The notes: generated by a model not told the origin, from the letters alone. Positions 36,613-46,118 are shown, counted from the stretch's first letter. The stretch is 64,000 nt of DNA from Xanthomonas sp. Leaf131 (GCF_001423495.1 NZ_LMOG01000017.1:124001-188000), one strand, 5' to 3'. Translations and numbers: made by a program.

Positions 36613-37254
36613 CTAGTGTTTCGGGGTCGGTTTGGGCTTGGGTGTCGGCTTGGGTTTATGTGCGCCGTGACCGTGCGGCGGGTGCTCGATCGGCTTCAAC
36701 GACCCGGCCTTGGCACCCAGCGCATGCGCGTGGATCAACACCCCATGAGGCGTGGCGATGGTGTCGCCTTCGGCAACCAGCGGCTTGCCGATCACCAGTT
36801 GCCTGGCAAAGCCCGCGCCCGCATGCGGTGGAAAGCGCACCGTCACCGCGTCGTCCAGCAACACGCCGTGCACCTGCCCGTGCGGGCCATGCAGCAGCCG
36901 TGTAATGGTGCCGCCATGCTGCGTGCGTTGCGGTTTTGCCGGCTTGCCCGCAGGCGGTGCGGGCTTGGGTTTGGCGTGCGGCCCATGCGGGCCTTCATCG
37001 AGGATGCGCTTGCCGCCTTCCGGGTCGATCGCCAATGCAACCAGCATGTCGACATCGCGTGGCTTCAGACCGCGCACCGTCAACGCACTGCCTGGCTTGA
37101 GTGCCTTGAGCAGGGCGCCGGACAGATGCGGCGGCGTATGCACCTCGGTGCCATCGGTCAGCAACAGGCCATCGATCTCGGCCTTGGGATTGAGCAGAAA
37201 ACGCGCCAGATTGCCGCGGGTTTCAGGGAGGAAATCAGGGTCGACCCAATGCAT
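36613..37254 (-). CDS. Two-repeat protein of unknown function, paralog A (no signal peptide)
   Basis: 213 residues from ATG 37254. Two copies of one domain: repeat 1 near residues 15-62 (FLLNPKAEIDGLLLTDGTEV, PPHLSGALLKAL) and repeat 2 near 112-160 (LLHGPHGQVHGVLLDDAVTV, FPPHAGAGF). The consensus is L-x-x-P-x-G-x-I-x-G-x-L-L-x-D-G-T-x-V followed by PPHL. The two are joined by a His/Pro/Lys-rich linker, and the C terminus is a KPKPTPKPKPTPKH tail. It may bind metal or nucleic acid through these tails, but I do not recognise the family. A close relative is the next gene upstream. Confidence 0.75.
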   Translation of the reverse strand: MHWVDPDFLPETRGNLARFLLNPKAEIDGLLLTDGTEVHTPPHLSGALLKALKPGSALTVRGLKPRDVDMLVALAIDPEGGKRILDEGPHGPHAKPKPAPPAGKPAKPQRTQHGGTITRLLHGPHGQVHGVLLDDAVTVRFPPHAGAGFARQLVIGKPLVAEGDTIATPHGVLIHAHALGAKAGSLKPIEHPPHGHGAHKPKPTPKPKPTPKH

Positions 37255-37284
37255 GGTGGTACTCCAACAAACGAAACGGCAAGC

Positions 37285-37322
37285 CCCGTCCATGACCACC
37301 CGTGTGGGTGGCCATGGACGGG
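37285..37322 (-). terminator. Strong hairpin between the two paralogous genes
   Basis: A 17-bp stem with one mismatch (outer CCCGTCCATG / CATGGACGGG, inner ACCACCC / GGGTGGC) and a GTGT loop. It follows paralog B by 40 bp and precedes paralog A by 31 bp. It may end or attenuate transcription of paralog B; no long T run. Confidence 0.6.
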
Positions 37323-37361
37323 AAGATGTTCCAAACGCAGGCTGCGCGGGTGCGACTTCGG

Positions 37362-38084
37362 TTAGCGCGACGCCGGCGGCGGTGGAACCGGGCCAGCGGG
37401 CCGCGGCGCATTGAACAGCGCACGCAGCGAGGAACGGTCGCGCCCCACCTGGGTGGCCTCCATCGCGCGGCCGTCCGGCGTAGCCACGCCGAAGCCGCTT
37501 GCGCTCAGTGGCGAGCCCACACGCAACAGGTCGCTGAACTGCAGCGCCAGATGTGGCGGCATCCGCACCACGGTGCCCTCGCTCAGCAGCGCTCCATTGA
37601 TCTCGCCGCCCGGCCCATAGACCAGGCGTTGAATGCTGCCATCGGCCTGCAGCGGCGTCAGCGGCGCGGGAGTCGGCGGAACCGGCGGCGCAGCGCCCAG
37701 GCTCGGCGGACGATCGACCACCTCAAGGCCACTGCGGCCGGAGCGGATCGTGCTGGCTTTGAGCACCGGCAAGTCGCCCAGACGGAACCCCTGCACCACC
37801 ACGCTATCGCCGGCACGCACGGCCGCCTTCAGCTCGGCGGACAGGTGCGGTGCGAATCCTATCTGGGTGCCATCGCGCAACCACAGACCATCGATGTCGC
37901 CATTGGGATTGAGCAGGAAGCGCTCGACGGTGCCGGTCACGCTCACCGGCGTGGCGGCGACCGGCGGCGGAGCGCCCGGCGGGCCTGGAGGGGCGGGCGG
38001 GGCGGGTGGGGCGGGCGGTACCTGCGCCGCAGCGGCAGTCACGGTGCAGGCCAGGACGAAAGCGAGTGCAGTTTGACGAATCAT
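37362..38084 (-). CDS. Two-repeat exported protein of unknown function, paralog B
   Basis: 240 residues from ATG 38084. The signal peptide ends near VTAAAAQ (residue 21), then a Pro/Ala linker (APPAPPG...). Repeat 1 (51-100) has FLLNPNGDIDGLWLRDGTQI and PHLSAELKAAV; repeat 2 (149-200) has LVYGPGGEINGALLSEGTVV and MPPHLALQFSDLL. It shares the domain of paralog A. It resembles the OB-like barrel repeats of some exported unknown proteins, but I cannot place it firmly. It is 168 bp downstream of an NtrC-type response regulator gene on the same strand. Confidence 0.75.
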   Translation of the reverse strand: MIRQTALAFVLACTVTAAAAQVPPAPPAPPAPPGPPGAPPPVAATPVSVTGTVERFLLNPNGDIDGLWLRDGTQIGFAPHLSAELKAAVRAGDSVVVQGFRLGDLPVLKASTIRSGRSGLEVVDRPPSLGAAPPVPPTPAPLTPLQADGSIQRLVYGPGGEINGALLSEGTVVRMPPHLALQFSDLLRVGSPLSASGFGVATPDGRAMEATQVGRDRSSLRALFNAPRPAGPVPPPPASR

Positions 38085-38252
38085 GTCGACTCTCCAAAGC
38101 GGCAGGATGACCGCTTGCAGGCAGAACAACGCAGCTATCGTGCCAACCTCCAAGTGCTTGTTTTTACTTACCTCTTCCCAACTGCAGGAAGACGATCCGT
38201 CCGCACTTCATACACCGCTGTCCGCTTTGAAGACACAGCCGGTGCCATCGAC

Positions 38253-39590
38253 CTACAGCCCGTACTCCTCCAGCTTGCGGTACAGCAGCTGACGATGGAT
38301 ACCGAGCCGACGCGCTGCTTCGGCGCGATTGCCCTGACTGTGCAGCAAGGCATCCTGGATCATCTGCCTCTCCAGTCGCGCCACCGCTTCGGGCAACGTC
38401 ACTGCCGAGGGCACCGTGGGGGCGAGCTGCGCGGCGACTTCGCCGAGCGCCTCGTCCAGATCCTGGTCGGCGATGCTGTGTCCACGCACCAGCAGTTGAC
38501 TGCGCTGCATGACATTGCGCAGCTCGCGCACATTGCCGGGCCATGGGTATGCCAGCAACCGCGCCTGTGCCGCCGGCGACAACGCACGCGCGCCGCTCGC
38601 GCCGCTGCGCAGGAAATGCTCCGCAAGCAGCACGATGTCCTGGCCACGCTCGCGCAGCGCTGGCAATTCGATCGGCACCACATTCAGGCGATAGCGCAGG
38701 TCGCTGCGAAACTGCCCGGCCGCCACCCACGCGGCCAGATCGCGATGCGTGGCCGCCAGCACGCGCACATCCACCTTCTGCGCGCCGCGCCCGCCGAGCG
38801 GCGTGACTTCGCCTTCCTGCAGAAAGCGCAGCAACTTGGCCTGCATCGGCAGCGGCATGTCGCCGATCTCGTCCAGAAACAGCGTGCCGCCATCGGCTTC
38901 GCGAATCAGGCCGATGCGGTCGCTGGTCGCCCCGGAGAACGCGCCCTTGCGATGGCCGAACAACTCGCTTTCCATTAGCTCCAACGGAATCGCCGCGCAA
39001 TTGAGCGCCACGAACGCCGCGCTTGCGCGCGCACTGGCCCGATGCAGCGCACGCGCAGCCAGCTCCTTTCCCGTGCCGGTTTCGCCGGTGATCAGCACCG
39101 GCAGATCGGAGGCGGCGGCCAGGCCGATGCGCTTGTGCACGGTGCGCATCGCCGGGCTATGGCCGACCAGGGCATCGTCGTCTTCAGGCTGTTCGGCGCC
39201 AATCGTCTCGACCGGGATATCTGCGCGGCTCACCAATGCACGCTCGACCACATCGACGATATCGGCGCGCCCCACCGGCTTGACCAGATGATCGAACGCA
39301 CCCAGCGTCATCGCTTCGATGGTGTTGCCGCTGGAGGCATAGGCGGTCAGCATCACCAGTGGCACCTGCCGCGATGGCGCATCGTCCAGACGCGCGCGCA
39401 GCACCTCGATGCCGGTCATGCCCGGCATGCGAAAGTCCACGAAGGCCAGATCCAGACCACCTTCGCTCAGGCGCGCCAGTCCCTCCGCCCCGTTGTCCAC
39501 TGCGATCACCGTATGCCCGAGCGAGCGCAGCGTTGCCTGCAATGTCGCAAGAAAGGCGGCATCGTCATCGATGATCAGGACACGCGCCAT
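38253..39590 (-). CDS. Sigma-54-dependent response regulator, NtrC type
   Basis: 445 residues. Receiver domain with phosphoacceptor Asp52 in AFVDFRMPG. AAA+ domain with Walker A GETGTGKE (169-176), sigma-54 contact loop GAFSGA (216-221, Ser replacing the usual Thr of GAFTGA) and GGTLFLDEIGDM. The C-terminal Fis-type HTH has GNRAEAARRLGIHRQLLYRKL. Start ATG 39590 overlaps the kinase gene by 16 bp. It probably activates sigma-54 promoters, perhaps of neighbouring genes, under its partner kinase. Not the NtrC of nitrogen control, which is at 56 kb. Confidence 0.93.
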   Translation of the reverse strand: MARVLIIDDDAAFLATLQATLRSLGHTVIAVDNGAEGLARLSEGGLDLAFVDFRMPGMTGIEVLRARLDDAPSRQVPLVMLTAYASSGNTIEAMTLGAFDHLVKPVGRADIVDVVERALVSRADIPVETIGAEQPEDDDALVGHSPAMRTVHKRIGLAAASDLPVLITGETGTGKELAARALHRASARASAAFVALNCAAIPLELMESELFGHRKGAFSGATSDRIGLIREADGGTLFLDEIGDMPLPMQAKLLRFLQEGEVTPLGGRGAQKVDVRVLAATHRDLAAWVAAGQFRSDLRYRLNVVPIELPALRERGQDIVLLAEHFLRSGASGARALSPAAQARLLAYPWPGNVRELRNVMQRSQLLVRGHSIADQDLDEALGEVAAQLAPTVPSAVTLPEAVARLERQMIQDALLHSQGNRAEAARRLGIHRQLLYRKLEEYGL

Positions 39591-41017
39591 GGCAACTCCA
39601 CAATGAAATCGGTCATGCCATCGGCATGTACGTAACGCACCTGCCCGCCATGCGCGCGCGCGATCTCGCGCACCAACGCAAGGCCCAGGCCATTGCCATC
39701 GCTGCGGCCGCTGACAAAGGGCTCGAACAGCTGCGCCGCGATCGGCTCAGCGATGGGGGCACCATGATTGGAGACCCGCAGCTGCAACAGGCTGTCGCCG
39801 GAGCTCGCTTCCAGCCGTACCTGAGTGCCAGCGTCTGCATGCTGCAAGGCATTGCGCAACAGGTTATGCAATGCGCGTCCCAGCTGTTGCGGATCGAGCG
39901 TCCAGCGGATCGGTGCGTCCGGCACGATCAACTGGACAGGCACTGCATCCGCGGGCAGCACGCCTGGATCCAGCAGCCTCGCCACCCAGTCTTGCACCAA
40001 TACTGTTTCCAGCTGTAGGCGGATCGGCTGCACCATGCCGAGCAGGCTTTCGACAACGCCGTCCAGGCGCCGGATCTGCGCCAACATCAAGTCGCTATGT
40101 GCGGCATCGTCCGCTGTGGCGTCGCAGCGTGCGATCTCGTTTTCCACCGCCAGGCGCATGGTGGCGATCGGGTTGCGAATCTCGTGCGCCACCGTGGCCG
40201 TCATGCGGCCCAGTGCAGCCAGCCGTTCGTGCCGCGACAGCTCCGCCGCAAGTTGCCGGGTCTGCGCAAGCGCCTGTGCATTGCGTTGCGCATAGTCGGT
40301 CACCGCCGCACCCAGCCGATCCAGTTCCGGCACGCCGGTGATCGGAATCTGCGGCGTCTCGGTATCGGCTGCCAATGCCTGCTGGATACGTTGCAGGCGC
40401 TGGCTCCAGCGACGCACCACCACACCGAGCGCAATCGCCGAGATCGCCACCATTGCAAAGATCAGCAGCATGCCGATCGCCAGAGATCGCCACGCATCCG
40501 AGGTGCTGGCCGGCACCCGCGACATGGTCCACGCAGCGGTGCCCGCCGCCATCGGGCAGGCACTGATCAACAGCGCTTCACGACTGCCATCGCGGCGGAA
40601 CTGCACGGCCTTGTTGCCCACCGCGCTTTGCCGCGCCGTACTGACAATCGTGTTCCACTCGGCGGCGGGAATATCGGTTTTGTGATCGCTGCCGTCGTAA
40701 GTGGGGTAGGCGTAGGCAATGAACCCTTTCTCGAGATTCCACACGCCGCCTTCCACGCCAGGCGCATCGGCCAGCACCAGCTGCACGACCACCGCTGCCA
40801 GCCCTGCCCCGTTGTCACCGCTGCGCGCCGCCTCGCTGGCGCCGGCGTAGCGTTGCACGATGCGCGTGCACTGGGCGGTCAATTGCTGGCGCGCTTCATC
40901 CAGTCGCACGCCTTCTGTCTGCTGGTACAGGCCATACAACATCGCCGCCACGCCCACGCAGGCGGCCACGATCACCACCCAGATCAACAGCAGTTGATGC
41001 AACAACGAACGGGGCAT
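39575..41017 (-). CDS. Sensor histidine kinase, partner of the sigma-54 regulator
   Basis: 480 residues from ATG 41017. Membrane spans at about 9-29 (LLLIWVVIVAACVGVAAML) and 155-180 (IGMLLIFAMVAISAIALGVVV) enclose a periplasmic sensor domain of about 130 residues with no recognised motif. A HAMP-like stretch precedes the phosphoacceptor His278 in ATVAHEIRNPIATMR. The ATPase domain ends with GNGLGLALVREIARAHGGQV. Overlaps the response regulator by 16 bp, a normal two-component operon. The stimulus is unknown; poxB 49 bp upstream hints at central carbon or redox state. Confidence 0.92.
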   Translation of the reverse strand: MPRSLLHQLLLIWVVIVAACVGVAAMLYGLYQQTEGVRLDEARQQLTAQCTRIVQRYAGASEAARSGDNGAGLAAVVVQLVLADAPGVEGGVWNLEKGFIAYAYPTYDGSDHKTDIPAAEWNTIVSTARQSAVGNKAVQFRRDGSREALLISACPMAAGTAAWTMSRVPASTSDAWRSLAIGMLLIFAMVAISAIALGVVVRRWSQRLQRIQQALAADTETPQIPITGVPELDRLGAAVTDYAQRNAQALAQTRQLAAELSRHERLAALGRMTATVAHEIRNPIATMRLAVENEIARCDATADDAAHSDLMLAQIRRLDGVVESLLGMVQPIRLQLETVLVQDWVARLLDPGVLPADAVPVQLIVPDAPIRWTLDPQQLGRALHNLLRNALQHADAGTQVRLEASSGDSLLQLRVSNHGAPIAEPIAAQLFEPFVSGRSDGNGLGLALVREIARAHGGQVRYVHADGMTDFIVELPWRVS

Positions 41018-41066
41018 GCGGAGCGATCCGAAGAAGACGTGCAGGGGGGTTGGAAGCAGCGATTGC

Positions 41067-42794
41067 TCAACGCATGTTGGTCTTGACCAGATCAATCACC
41101 TCATCGCCGCGCCCACTCATCACCGCCTTGAGCACATACAGGCCCATCCCCTTGGCCTGCTCCAGCTTGATCGCCGGCGGCACTGCCAGCTCCTGTGTGG
41201 CGATGCGCACATCCACCAACGCCGGACCCGAATGCGCGAAGGCCTGTCGCAATGCGCGCTCCAGTTGCGACGACTCATCGACGCGAATACCAAGAATGCC
41301 CATCGCATTGCTCATTGCAGCGAAGTCCGGGTTACGCAACTCGGTACCGGTATCCAGATAACCAGCGGCCTTCATCTCCATCGCCACAAATCCCAGCGAC
41401 GCATTGTTGAACACCACGATCTTCACCGGCAAACGCAGTTGCGCCAGCGAGATGAAGTCGCCCATCAACATCGCAAAGCCGCCATCGCCAGAGAGCGAAA
41501 TCACCTGACGGCCCGGAAACGCCGCCTGTGCGCCTAAAGCCTGCGGCATCGCATTGGCCATCGAACCGTGATTGAACGAGCCAAGCAAACGGCGTTGTCC
41601 GTTCATGCGCAGATAGCGCGCGGCCCATACCGTTGGCGTGCCGACATCACAGGTGAACACTGCATCCTGGTCGGCAATCTGGCTGATCATGCGCGCCACA
41701 AATTGCGGATGCAGCGGCTCGCCCGGGTCTGCCGGCACCGCCAGGTCGTCCAGCCCCTCGCGCGCCTTGCGGTAGTGCGCAAGCGACTTGTCCAGGAAGT
41801 CGCGTTTTTCGCGCCGTTGCAGCTGCGGCAGCAACGCAGCGATGGTTTCGCCCACATCTGCAGCAATGCCTAGCTGTAATGGGGTGCGCCGCCCAAGTGC
41901 GCCCGGATCGCGATCCACCTGCACGATGGTCGCGTCCTTCGGGTAGAACTGCCGGTACGGAAAATCGGTGCCCAACATGATCAAGGTGTCGCAGTTGAGC
42001 ATTGCGTGATAACCCGAACTGAAACCGATCAAGCCGGTCATGCCGACATCGAACGGGTTCTCCCACTCCACATATTCCTTGCCGCGCAAGGCGTGCACGA
42101 TCGGCGCACCCAAGGTATCGGCCAATGCCACCACCGCATCGTGCGCACCCGCGCAGCCGCTGCCGCACAACAGCGTGACCGCCTCGCTTTGCTGCAACAG
42201 CTCGGCAAACTGCGCCACGTCTTCGGCGGCCGGCAACACACGCGGTTGGCGCAGTTGCGGCCAGGCACTGGACACGTGCTTGTCCATTTCCAGCAGCGCG
42301 ATATCGCCGGGAATCACCACCACTGCCACACCCTGCTGCAGGATGGCGGTGCGCATCGCCCGATGCAGCACTTCCGGCAACTGCGCCGGGTTGGTCACCA
42401 ACTCCACAAAGTGACTGCACTCGCGGAACAGCTCCTGCGGGTGCGTCTCCTGAAAATAATTCAGCCCGATCTCGGACGAGGGAATATGCGCGGCGATTGC
42501 CAGCACCGGCTGACGGCTGCGATGACAATCGAACAGTCCATTGATCAAGTGCAGATTGCCCGGCCCGCAACTGCCGGCACACACCGCCAGCTGGCCCGTC
42601 ACCGCGGCCTCGGCCCCGGCGGCGAACGCGGCAACCTCTTCGTGGCGCACATGCATCCACTCGATCGTCTGCATCTCACGCAAGGCGTCGGTCAAGCCGT
42701 TGAGACTGTCACCGGTCACACCCCAGATCCGCTCCACCCCCGCGCTCTGCAGCGTCTCGGCCAAAAACCGCGCCAACGTCTTTTTCTTCGCCAC
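41067..42794 (-). CDS. poxB: Pyruvate dehydrogenase (ubiquinone) / pyruvate oxidase
   Basis: 575 residues, close to the 572 of E. coli PoxB. Decarboxylates pyruvate to acetate and CO2, passing electrons to ubiquinone. It is a TPP/FAD enzyme: N-terminal catalytic Glu in [19 protein letters not shown] domain near 185-340, and the TPP/Mg site [18 protein letters not shown] with [12 protein letters not shown]. The C-terminal [23 protein letters not shown] matches the PoxB membrane-activation tail. The stop is 49 bp from the kinase start on the same strand. Confidence 0.93.
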   Translation of the reverse strand: MAKKKTLARFLAETLQSAGVERIWGVTGDSLNGLTDALREMQTIEWMHVRHEEVAAFAAGAEAAVTGQLAVCAGSCGPGNLHLINGLFDCHRSRQPVLAIAAHIPSSEIGLNYFQETHPQELFRECSHFVELVTNPAQLPEVLHRAMRTAILQQGVAVVVIPGDIALLEMDKHVSSAWPQLRQPRVLPAAEDVAQFAELLQQSEAVTLLCGSGCAGAHDAVVALADTLGAPIVHALRGKEYVEWENPFDVGMTGLIGFSSGYHAMLNCDTLIMLGTDFPYRQFYPKDATIVQVDRDPGALGRRTPLQLGIAADVGETIAALLPQLQRREKRDFLDKSLAHYRKAREGLDDLAVPADPGEPLHPQFVARMISQIADQDAVFTCDVGTPTVWAARYLRMNGQRRLLGSFNHGSMANAMPQALGAQAAFPGRQVISLSGDGGFAMLMGDFISLAQLRLPVKIVVFNNASLGFVAMEMKAAGYLDTGTELRNPDFAAMSNAMGILGIRVDESSQLERALRQAFAHSGPALVDVRIATQELAVPPAIKLEQAKGMGLYVLKAVMSGRGDEVIDLVKTNMR

Positions 42795-43140
42795 GATGCA
42801 GCTCCAGATAGGTTCAACAAGCCTGCATGGTCCCAGCCGCAGCGTCAGTACAATGTCCTCGTATCAATGCAGATGGCAAAAATCGCTGCAAAACAGGCAC
42901 TTCTACACGCGCGTATCACATTGGCGCGAAGTAACTCCCACCTCATCACGCTTTGCATGTGCGCTACACGCATTGCAGCTTGATGACAAAAACCGGAACT
43001 GAACCAGGCGCGATGATTCATGCACCAGTCAGTTCAAAATTCATGTCGCGTTCCATCGAATAACGGAGAATTTACATCTCGGCAGCGAACGGCATCCGCC
43101 TCAGCGCCGGCCCAAATCAATAAGTACAGGTATCTCGATC
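42795..43140. other. 346-bp intergenic region between poxB and the Ax21-family gene
   Basis: Divergent promoter region of poxB (minus) and the Ax21-family gene (plus). No gene, clear operator or RNA structure recognised. A CAGGTAT Shine-Dalgarno-like stretch lies 11 bp before ATG 43141. Confidence 0.55.
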
Positions 43141-43737
43141 ATGAAGACTTCTTTGCTGGCCCTCGGCCTTCTCGCAGCTCTGCCGTTTGCGGCCTCCGCT
43201 GCTGAAAACATCTCCTACAACTTCGTCGAAGGCGACTACGTGCGCACGCCGACCGAAGGTCGCGATGCCGATGGTTGGGGCGTGAAGGGCTCCTACGCCA
43301 TCACCCCGAACATCCACGTGTTCGGCGATTACAGCAAGCAGAACGCTGACGACGACAACAACGTGTTCGAAAGCTCCAACACCGACTTCCAGCAATGGGG
43401 CGTGGGCGTGGGCTACAACTACGAAGTGGCTACCAGCACCGACCTGCTGGCGCGCGTTGCCTACCGCAAGCTGGACCTGGACTCCCCGAACATCAACTTC
43501 GATGGCTTCAGCGTCGAAGCTGGCCTGCGTAACTCGTTCGGCGAGCATTTCGAAGTCTACGCGCTGGCTGGTTACGAAGATTTCTCCAAGAAGCGCGGCA
43601 TCGATCTGGATGACACCTTCTACGGCCGCCTTGGCGCCCAGGTGAAGTTGAACCAGAACTGGGGCATCAACGGCGACATCCGTATGGATGGCGACGGCAA
43701 CAAGGAATGGTCGGTCGGCCCGCGCTTCAGCTGGTAA
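43141..43737 (+). CDS. ax21: Ax21-family outer-membrane beta-barrel protein
   Basis: 198 residues. The signal peptide ends at SAA (residue 20/21) and the mature N terminus ENISYNFVEGDYVRTP is the stretch once studied as the axYS22/axY peptide. Alternating Gly/aromatic beta strands (WGVGVGYNYEV, AYRKLDL, LRNSFG) end in FSW, whose aromatic terminal residue suits outer-membrane insertion. Ax21 was proposed as an immunity elicitor/quorum signal, but the key claims were retracted; an outer-membrane protein of unclear role is safest. Followed by a strong terminator. Confidence 0.92.
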   Translation: MKTSLLALGLLAALPFAASAAENISYNFVEGDYVRTPTEGRDADGWGVKGSYAITPNIHVFGDYSKQNADDDNNVFESSNTDFQQWGVGVGYNYEVATSTDLLARVAYRKLDLDSPNINFDGFSVEAGLRNSFGEHFEVYALAGYEDFSKKRGIDLDDTFYGRLGAQVKLNQNWGINGDIRMDGDGNKEWSVGPRFSW

Positions 43738-43783
43738 GCCGCACGTTTGACTGCAACGCGACTCTCTCTCCCGCGTTGCATTG

Positions 43784-43818
43784 GAAGCCCGGTCCCCCGA
43801 CCGGGCTTCTTTCTTTTG
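43784..43818 (+). terminator. Rho-independent terminator of the Ax21-family gene
   Basis: An 11-bp perfect stem (GAAGCCCGGTC / GACCGGGCTTC) with a CCCC loop, followed by TTTCTTTT. It begins 47 bp after the stop codon. Confidence 0.85.
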
Positions 43819-43940
43819 TGCGATGGGTCGATGGCGATGCAGAGGTAGCGAGCATTGCGCACGTGTGTGCACGCAGCACGTCTGGACGACTGCATCGCGG
43901 GTGAGTCGTCACCACAAGACGTGTGTCTTGATCCAACAGA

Positions 43941-43979
43941 ACAACAAAAAAGCCCGGCATTGCCGGGCTTTTTTGTTGT
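43941..43979. terminator. Bidirectional terminator for gpsA (19-bp perfect stem)
   Basis: ACAACAAAAAAGCCCGGCA / TGCCGGGCTTTTTTGTTGT is a 19-bp perfect inverted repeat around one T. It has a T6 run on each strand, so it can end transcription both ways. It lies 36 bp beyond the gpsA stop. Confidence 0.9.
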
Positions 43980-44014
43980 CTTTACCGCATCACGCGATGC
44001 ACGTTACAGCCCAA

Positions 44015-45040
44015 TCAAGTAAACAACGCCTGCGGATACTCCGGCTTGCGCTCGCGCGCCAGCAGTTCCTTCAATGCGGCTTCGGGTGTGATCTCGCCGT
44101 GCAATACGGCACGCACCGCGTTGGAGATCGGCAATTCGATGCCGTGATGCTCTGCCTGACGCATGACCTCGTCGGCAGTTTGCAGCGACTCGACCACCTG
44201 GCCGATCTCGCGGATCGCATCGTTCAAGCTCTGTCCGCGCCCCAACGCCAGACCAAGCCGGCGATTGCGCGACAGATCGCCGGTGCAGGTCAGCACCAGA
44301 TCGCCCAAACCGGCCAGGCCCATCAAGGTTTCCGGACGTGCACCGATCACCGCCGCCAGGCGCAGCATCTCGTTCAAGCCACGCGTGATCAGACCGGCAC
44401 GTGCATTGAGACCGAGTTGCATGCCATCGGCCACCCCGGTGGCCACGGCCAGCACGTTCTTCATCGCGCCACCGAGCTCTGCGCCCACCATGTCATCGCC
44501 GGTGTAGGCGCGGAAGGTGGGGCCATGCATGGCGTCGGCCACGACTTGCGCGAACGCGGCATCGTCGCCGTGCACGGTGATGGCGGTCGGCAGGCCGAGC
44601 GTGACTTCCTTGGCGAAGGACGGACCGGTCACCACGGCCAGCGCAACGCTGGGGCCGAGGATGTCGCGCGCCACTTCGTGCAGGAACCGCCCGGAGCCGG
44701 GCTCGAAGCCCTTGGTTGCCCAGGCAACGCCGGCACCGGCCGGACGCAACGGTGCAATTAGTTGAATCGTTTCGGTGAACGCATGCGAGGGCACTACGAC
44801 CAGGATCCAGCTTGCATCGGCAACGGCCAGCTGCAGGTCGGTGGTCGCGCGCAAGCTCTCGGGCAATGGAATACCCGGCAGATAACGGACGTTTTCGTGC
44901 TTGCGGTCGATGGCATCCACCATCGCCGCATCGCGTCCCCAGAGCACGGTCGGGTGACCGTGTCTGGCGAGCAGCGCGGCCAGGGCCGTGCCCCAGGAGC
45001 CGGCGCCGAGGACGGCGATCTTCTGCTTCGAATCGCTCAT
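44015..45040 (-). CDS. gpsA: Glycerol-3-phosphate dehydrogenase [NAD(P)+]
   Basis: 341 residues from ATG 45040, Shine-Dalgarno GAGTG upstream. Reduces dihydroxyacetone phosphate to sn-glycerol-3-phosphate for phospholipid synthesis. NAD site [19 protein letters not shown] at the N terminus, plus the [49 protein letters not shown] and [20 protein letters not shown] blocks. It lies 15 bp downstream of secB: the common secB-gpsA operon. Confidence 0.97.
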   Translation of the reverse strand: MSDSKQKIAVLGAGSWGTALAALLARHGHPTVLWGRDAAMVDAIDRKHENVRYLPGIPLPESLRATTDLQLAVADASWILVVVPSHAFTETIQLIAPLRPAGAGVAWATKGFEPGSGRFLHEVARDILGPSVALAVVTGPSFAKEVTLGLPTAITVHGDDAAFAQVVADAMHGPTFRAYTGDDMVGAELGGAMKNVLAVATGVADGMQLGLNARAGLITRGLNEMLRLAAVIGARPETLMGLAGLGDLVLTCTGDLSRNRRLGLALGRGQSLNDAIREIGQVVESLQTADEVMRQAEHHGIELPISNAVRAVLHGEITPEAALKELLARERKPEYPQALFT

Positions 45041-45055
45041 CGGCGCACTCAACGC

Positions 45056-45571
45056 TTAGGCGTTGCCAGCCGGCTCGGAATCGGCCAGCGAGGTGCCTTC
45101 GCCCTGCGAGCGCTGACGCAGGGTTTCTGCATACAGGGCTTCGAAGTTGATCGGCTGCAGGTAGAACGGCGGGAAGCCGCCGGCCTGGATCAGATCGCTG
45201 ACCAGGGTGCGCACGTACGGGAACAGAATGTTCGGGCACTGGGTGCCGAGCAGCACGTCGATCGCCTGCGGCTCCAGGCCGACCAGGCCGAACACGCCGG
45301 CCTGCTGCACTTCGGCCACGTAGGCGGTCTTGCCACCGGCGGTGCAGGTCAGGGTCACGGCCAGCACGACTTCGAAGGCGTTGTCGTTGAGGCGCTGCAC
45401 CTTCTGATTGAGGTTCAGCTGCAGCTCGGGCTGGTTGGCGTCGTTGAACACGGCCGGTGCGTTCGGCGATTCGAAAGAAACGTCCTTGACGTAAATCTTC
45501 TCGATGGTGAAAGCGGGGCCAGCAGCGGCGTCGGCCGGCGCAGCCGCGCCGTTGATGATTTCGTCAGACAT
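45056..45571 (-). CDS. secB: Protein-export chaperone SecB
   Basis: 171 residues from ATG 45571. A tetrameric chaperone that keeps preproteins unfolded and delivers them to SecA. Family blocks are [52 protein letters not shown] and [20 protein letters not shown], ending in an acidic tail ([11 protein letters not shown]). Typical length is 155-170. Co-transcribed with gpsA. Confidence 0.97.
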   Translation of the reverse strand: MSDEIINGAAAPADAAAGPAFTIEKIYVKDVSFESPNAPAVFNDANQPELQLNLNQKVQRLNDNAFEVVLAVTLTCTAGGKTAYVAEVQQAGVFGLVGLEPQAIDVLLGTQCPNILFPYVRTLVSDLIQAGGFPPFYLQPINFEALYAETLRQRSQGEGTSLADSEPAGNA

Positions 45572-45680
45572 TCCTAACTCCAAAAAACGGTTCGGTGGGT
45601 GCAGCGTTGAATGATGCAGACGTGAAAGCGAATCTCTCACGCAAGCAATGGGGACTTGCCCGGCGCCTCACAAGGTGCGA

Positions 45681-46118
45681 TCAGGCGCGGCCTTTGACCA
45701 GCGGCAGCTCGGCCATCTGCCAGGCGGCGACACCGCCATCGAGCCAATAGACCTGCTCGAAACCGGCTTTCTTCAGCGTCTTGGCCGCGCCTGCAGAGGC
45801 GTTGCCGTTACGGCAGACCACCACCACGGGCGAGGCCTTGGCGTTGGCAAGCAATTTGCCGGCCGGGTCGAACTTGGCCAATGCCACATTCCGGCTACCG
45901 GCGATATGGCCCTTTTCGAAATCGGGGGTCGGCGACAGGTCGATCACCAGCGCGTTCTCGCTGTTGATCAGACGGGTCAGCTCGGCCGGCTTGAGTGCGC
46001 GGTACCCACGGAACAGGCGCGCGACCTCGGTGACGATCAAGGCGATGGTCAGGCCCACCAGGGCCAGCGACAACATGGGGTTGCGGCCGACAAAGGCCTG
46101 CAGCTCTTCGAAATTCAC
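45681..46118 (-). CDS. Membrane-anchored rhodanese-like protein (YibN-like)
   Basis: 145 residues from GTG 46118 (VNFEELQAFV). An N-terminal span (LSLALVGLTIALIVTEVARL, about 16-35) is followed by a rhodanese domain with the active-site loop VVVCRNGNASAGAAK, whose Cys near residue 103 is the sulfur-carrying residue. QVYWLDGGVAAW is the usual rhodanese end. Position upstream of secB-gpsA matches the YibN-(GrxC)-SecB-GpsA neighbourhood of E. coli. Confidence 0.9.
   Translation of the reverse strand: MNFEELQAFVGRNPMLSLALVGLTIALIVTEVARLFRGYRALKPAELTRLINSENALVIDLSPTPDFEKGHIAGSRNVALAKFDPAGKLLANAKASPVVVVCRNGNASAGAAKTLKKAGFEQVYWLDGGVAAWQMAELPLVKGRA

Noticed and set aside
42795-43140. A regulatory RNA in the poxB/Ax21 gap
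   Set aside because: No stable hairpin or terminator lies in the region; it looks like a plain divergent promoter.
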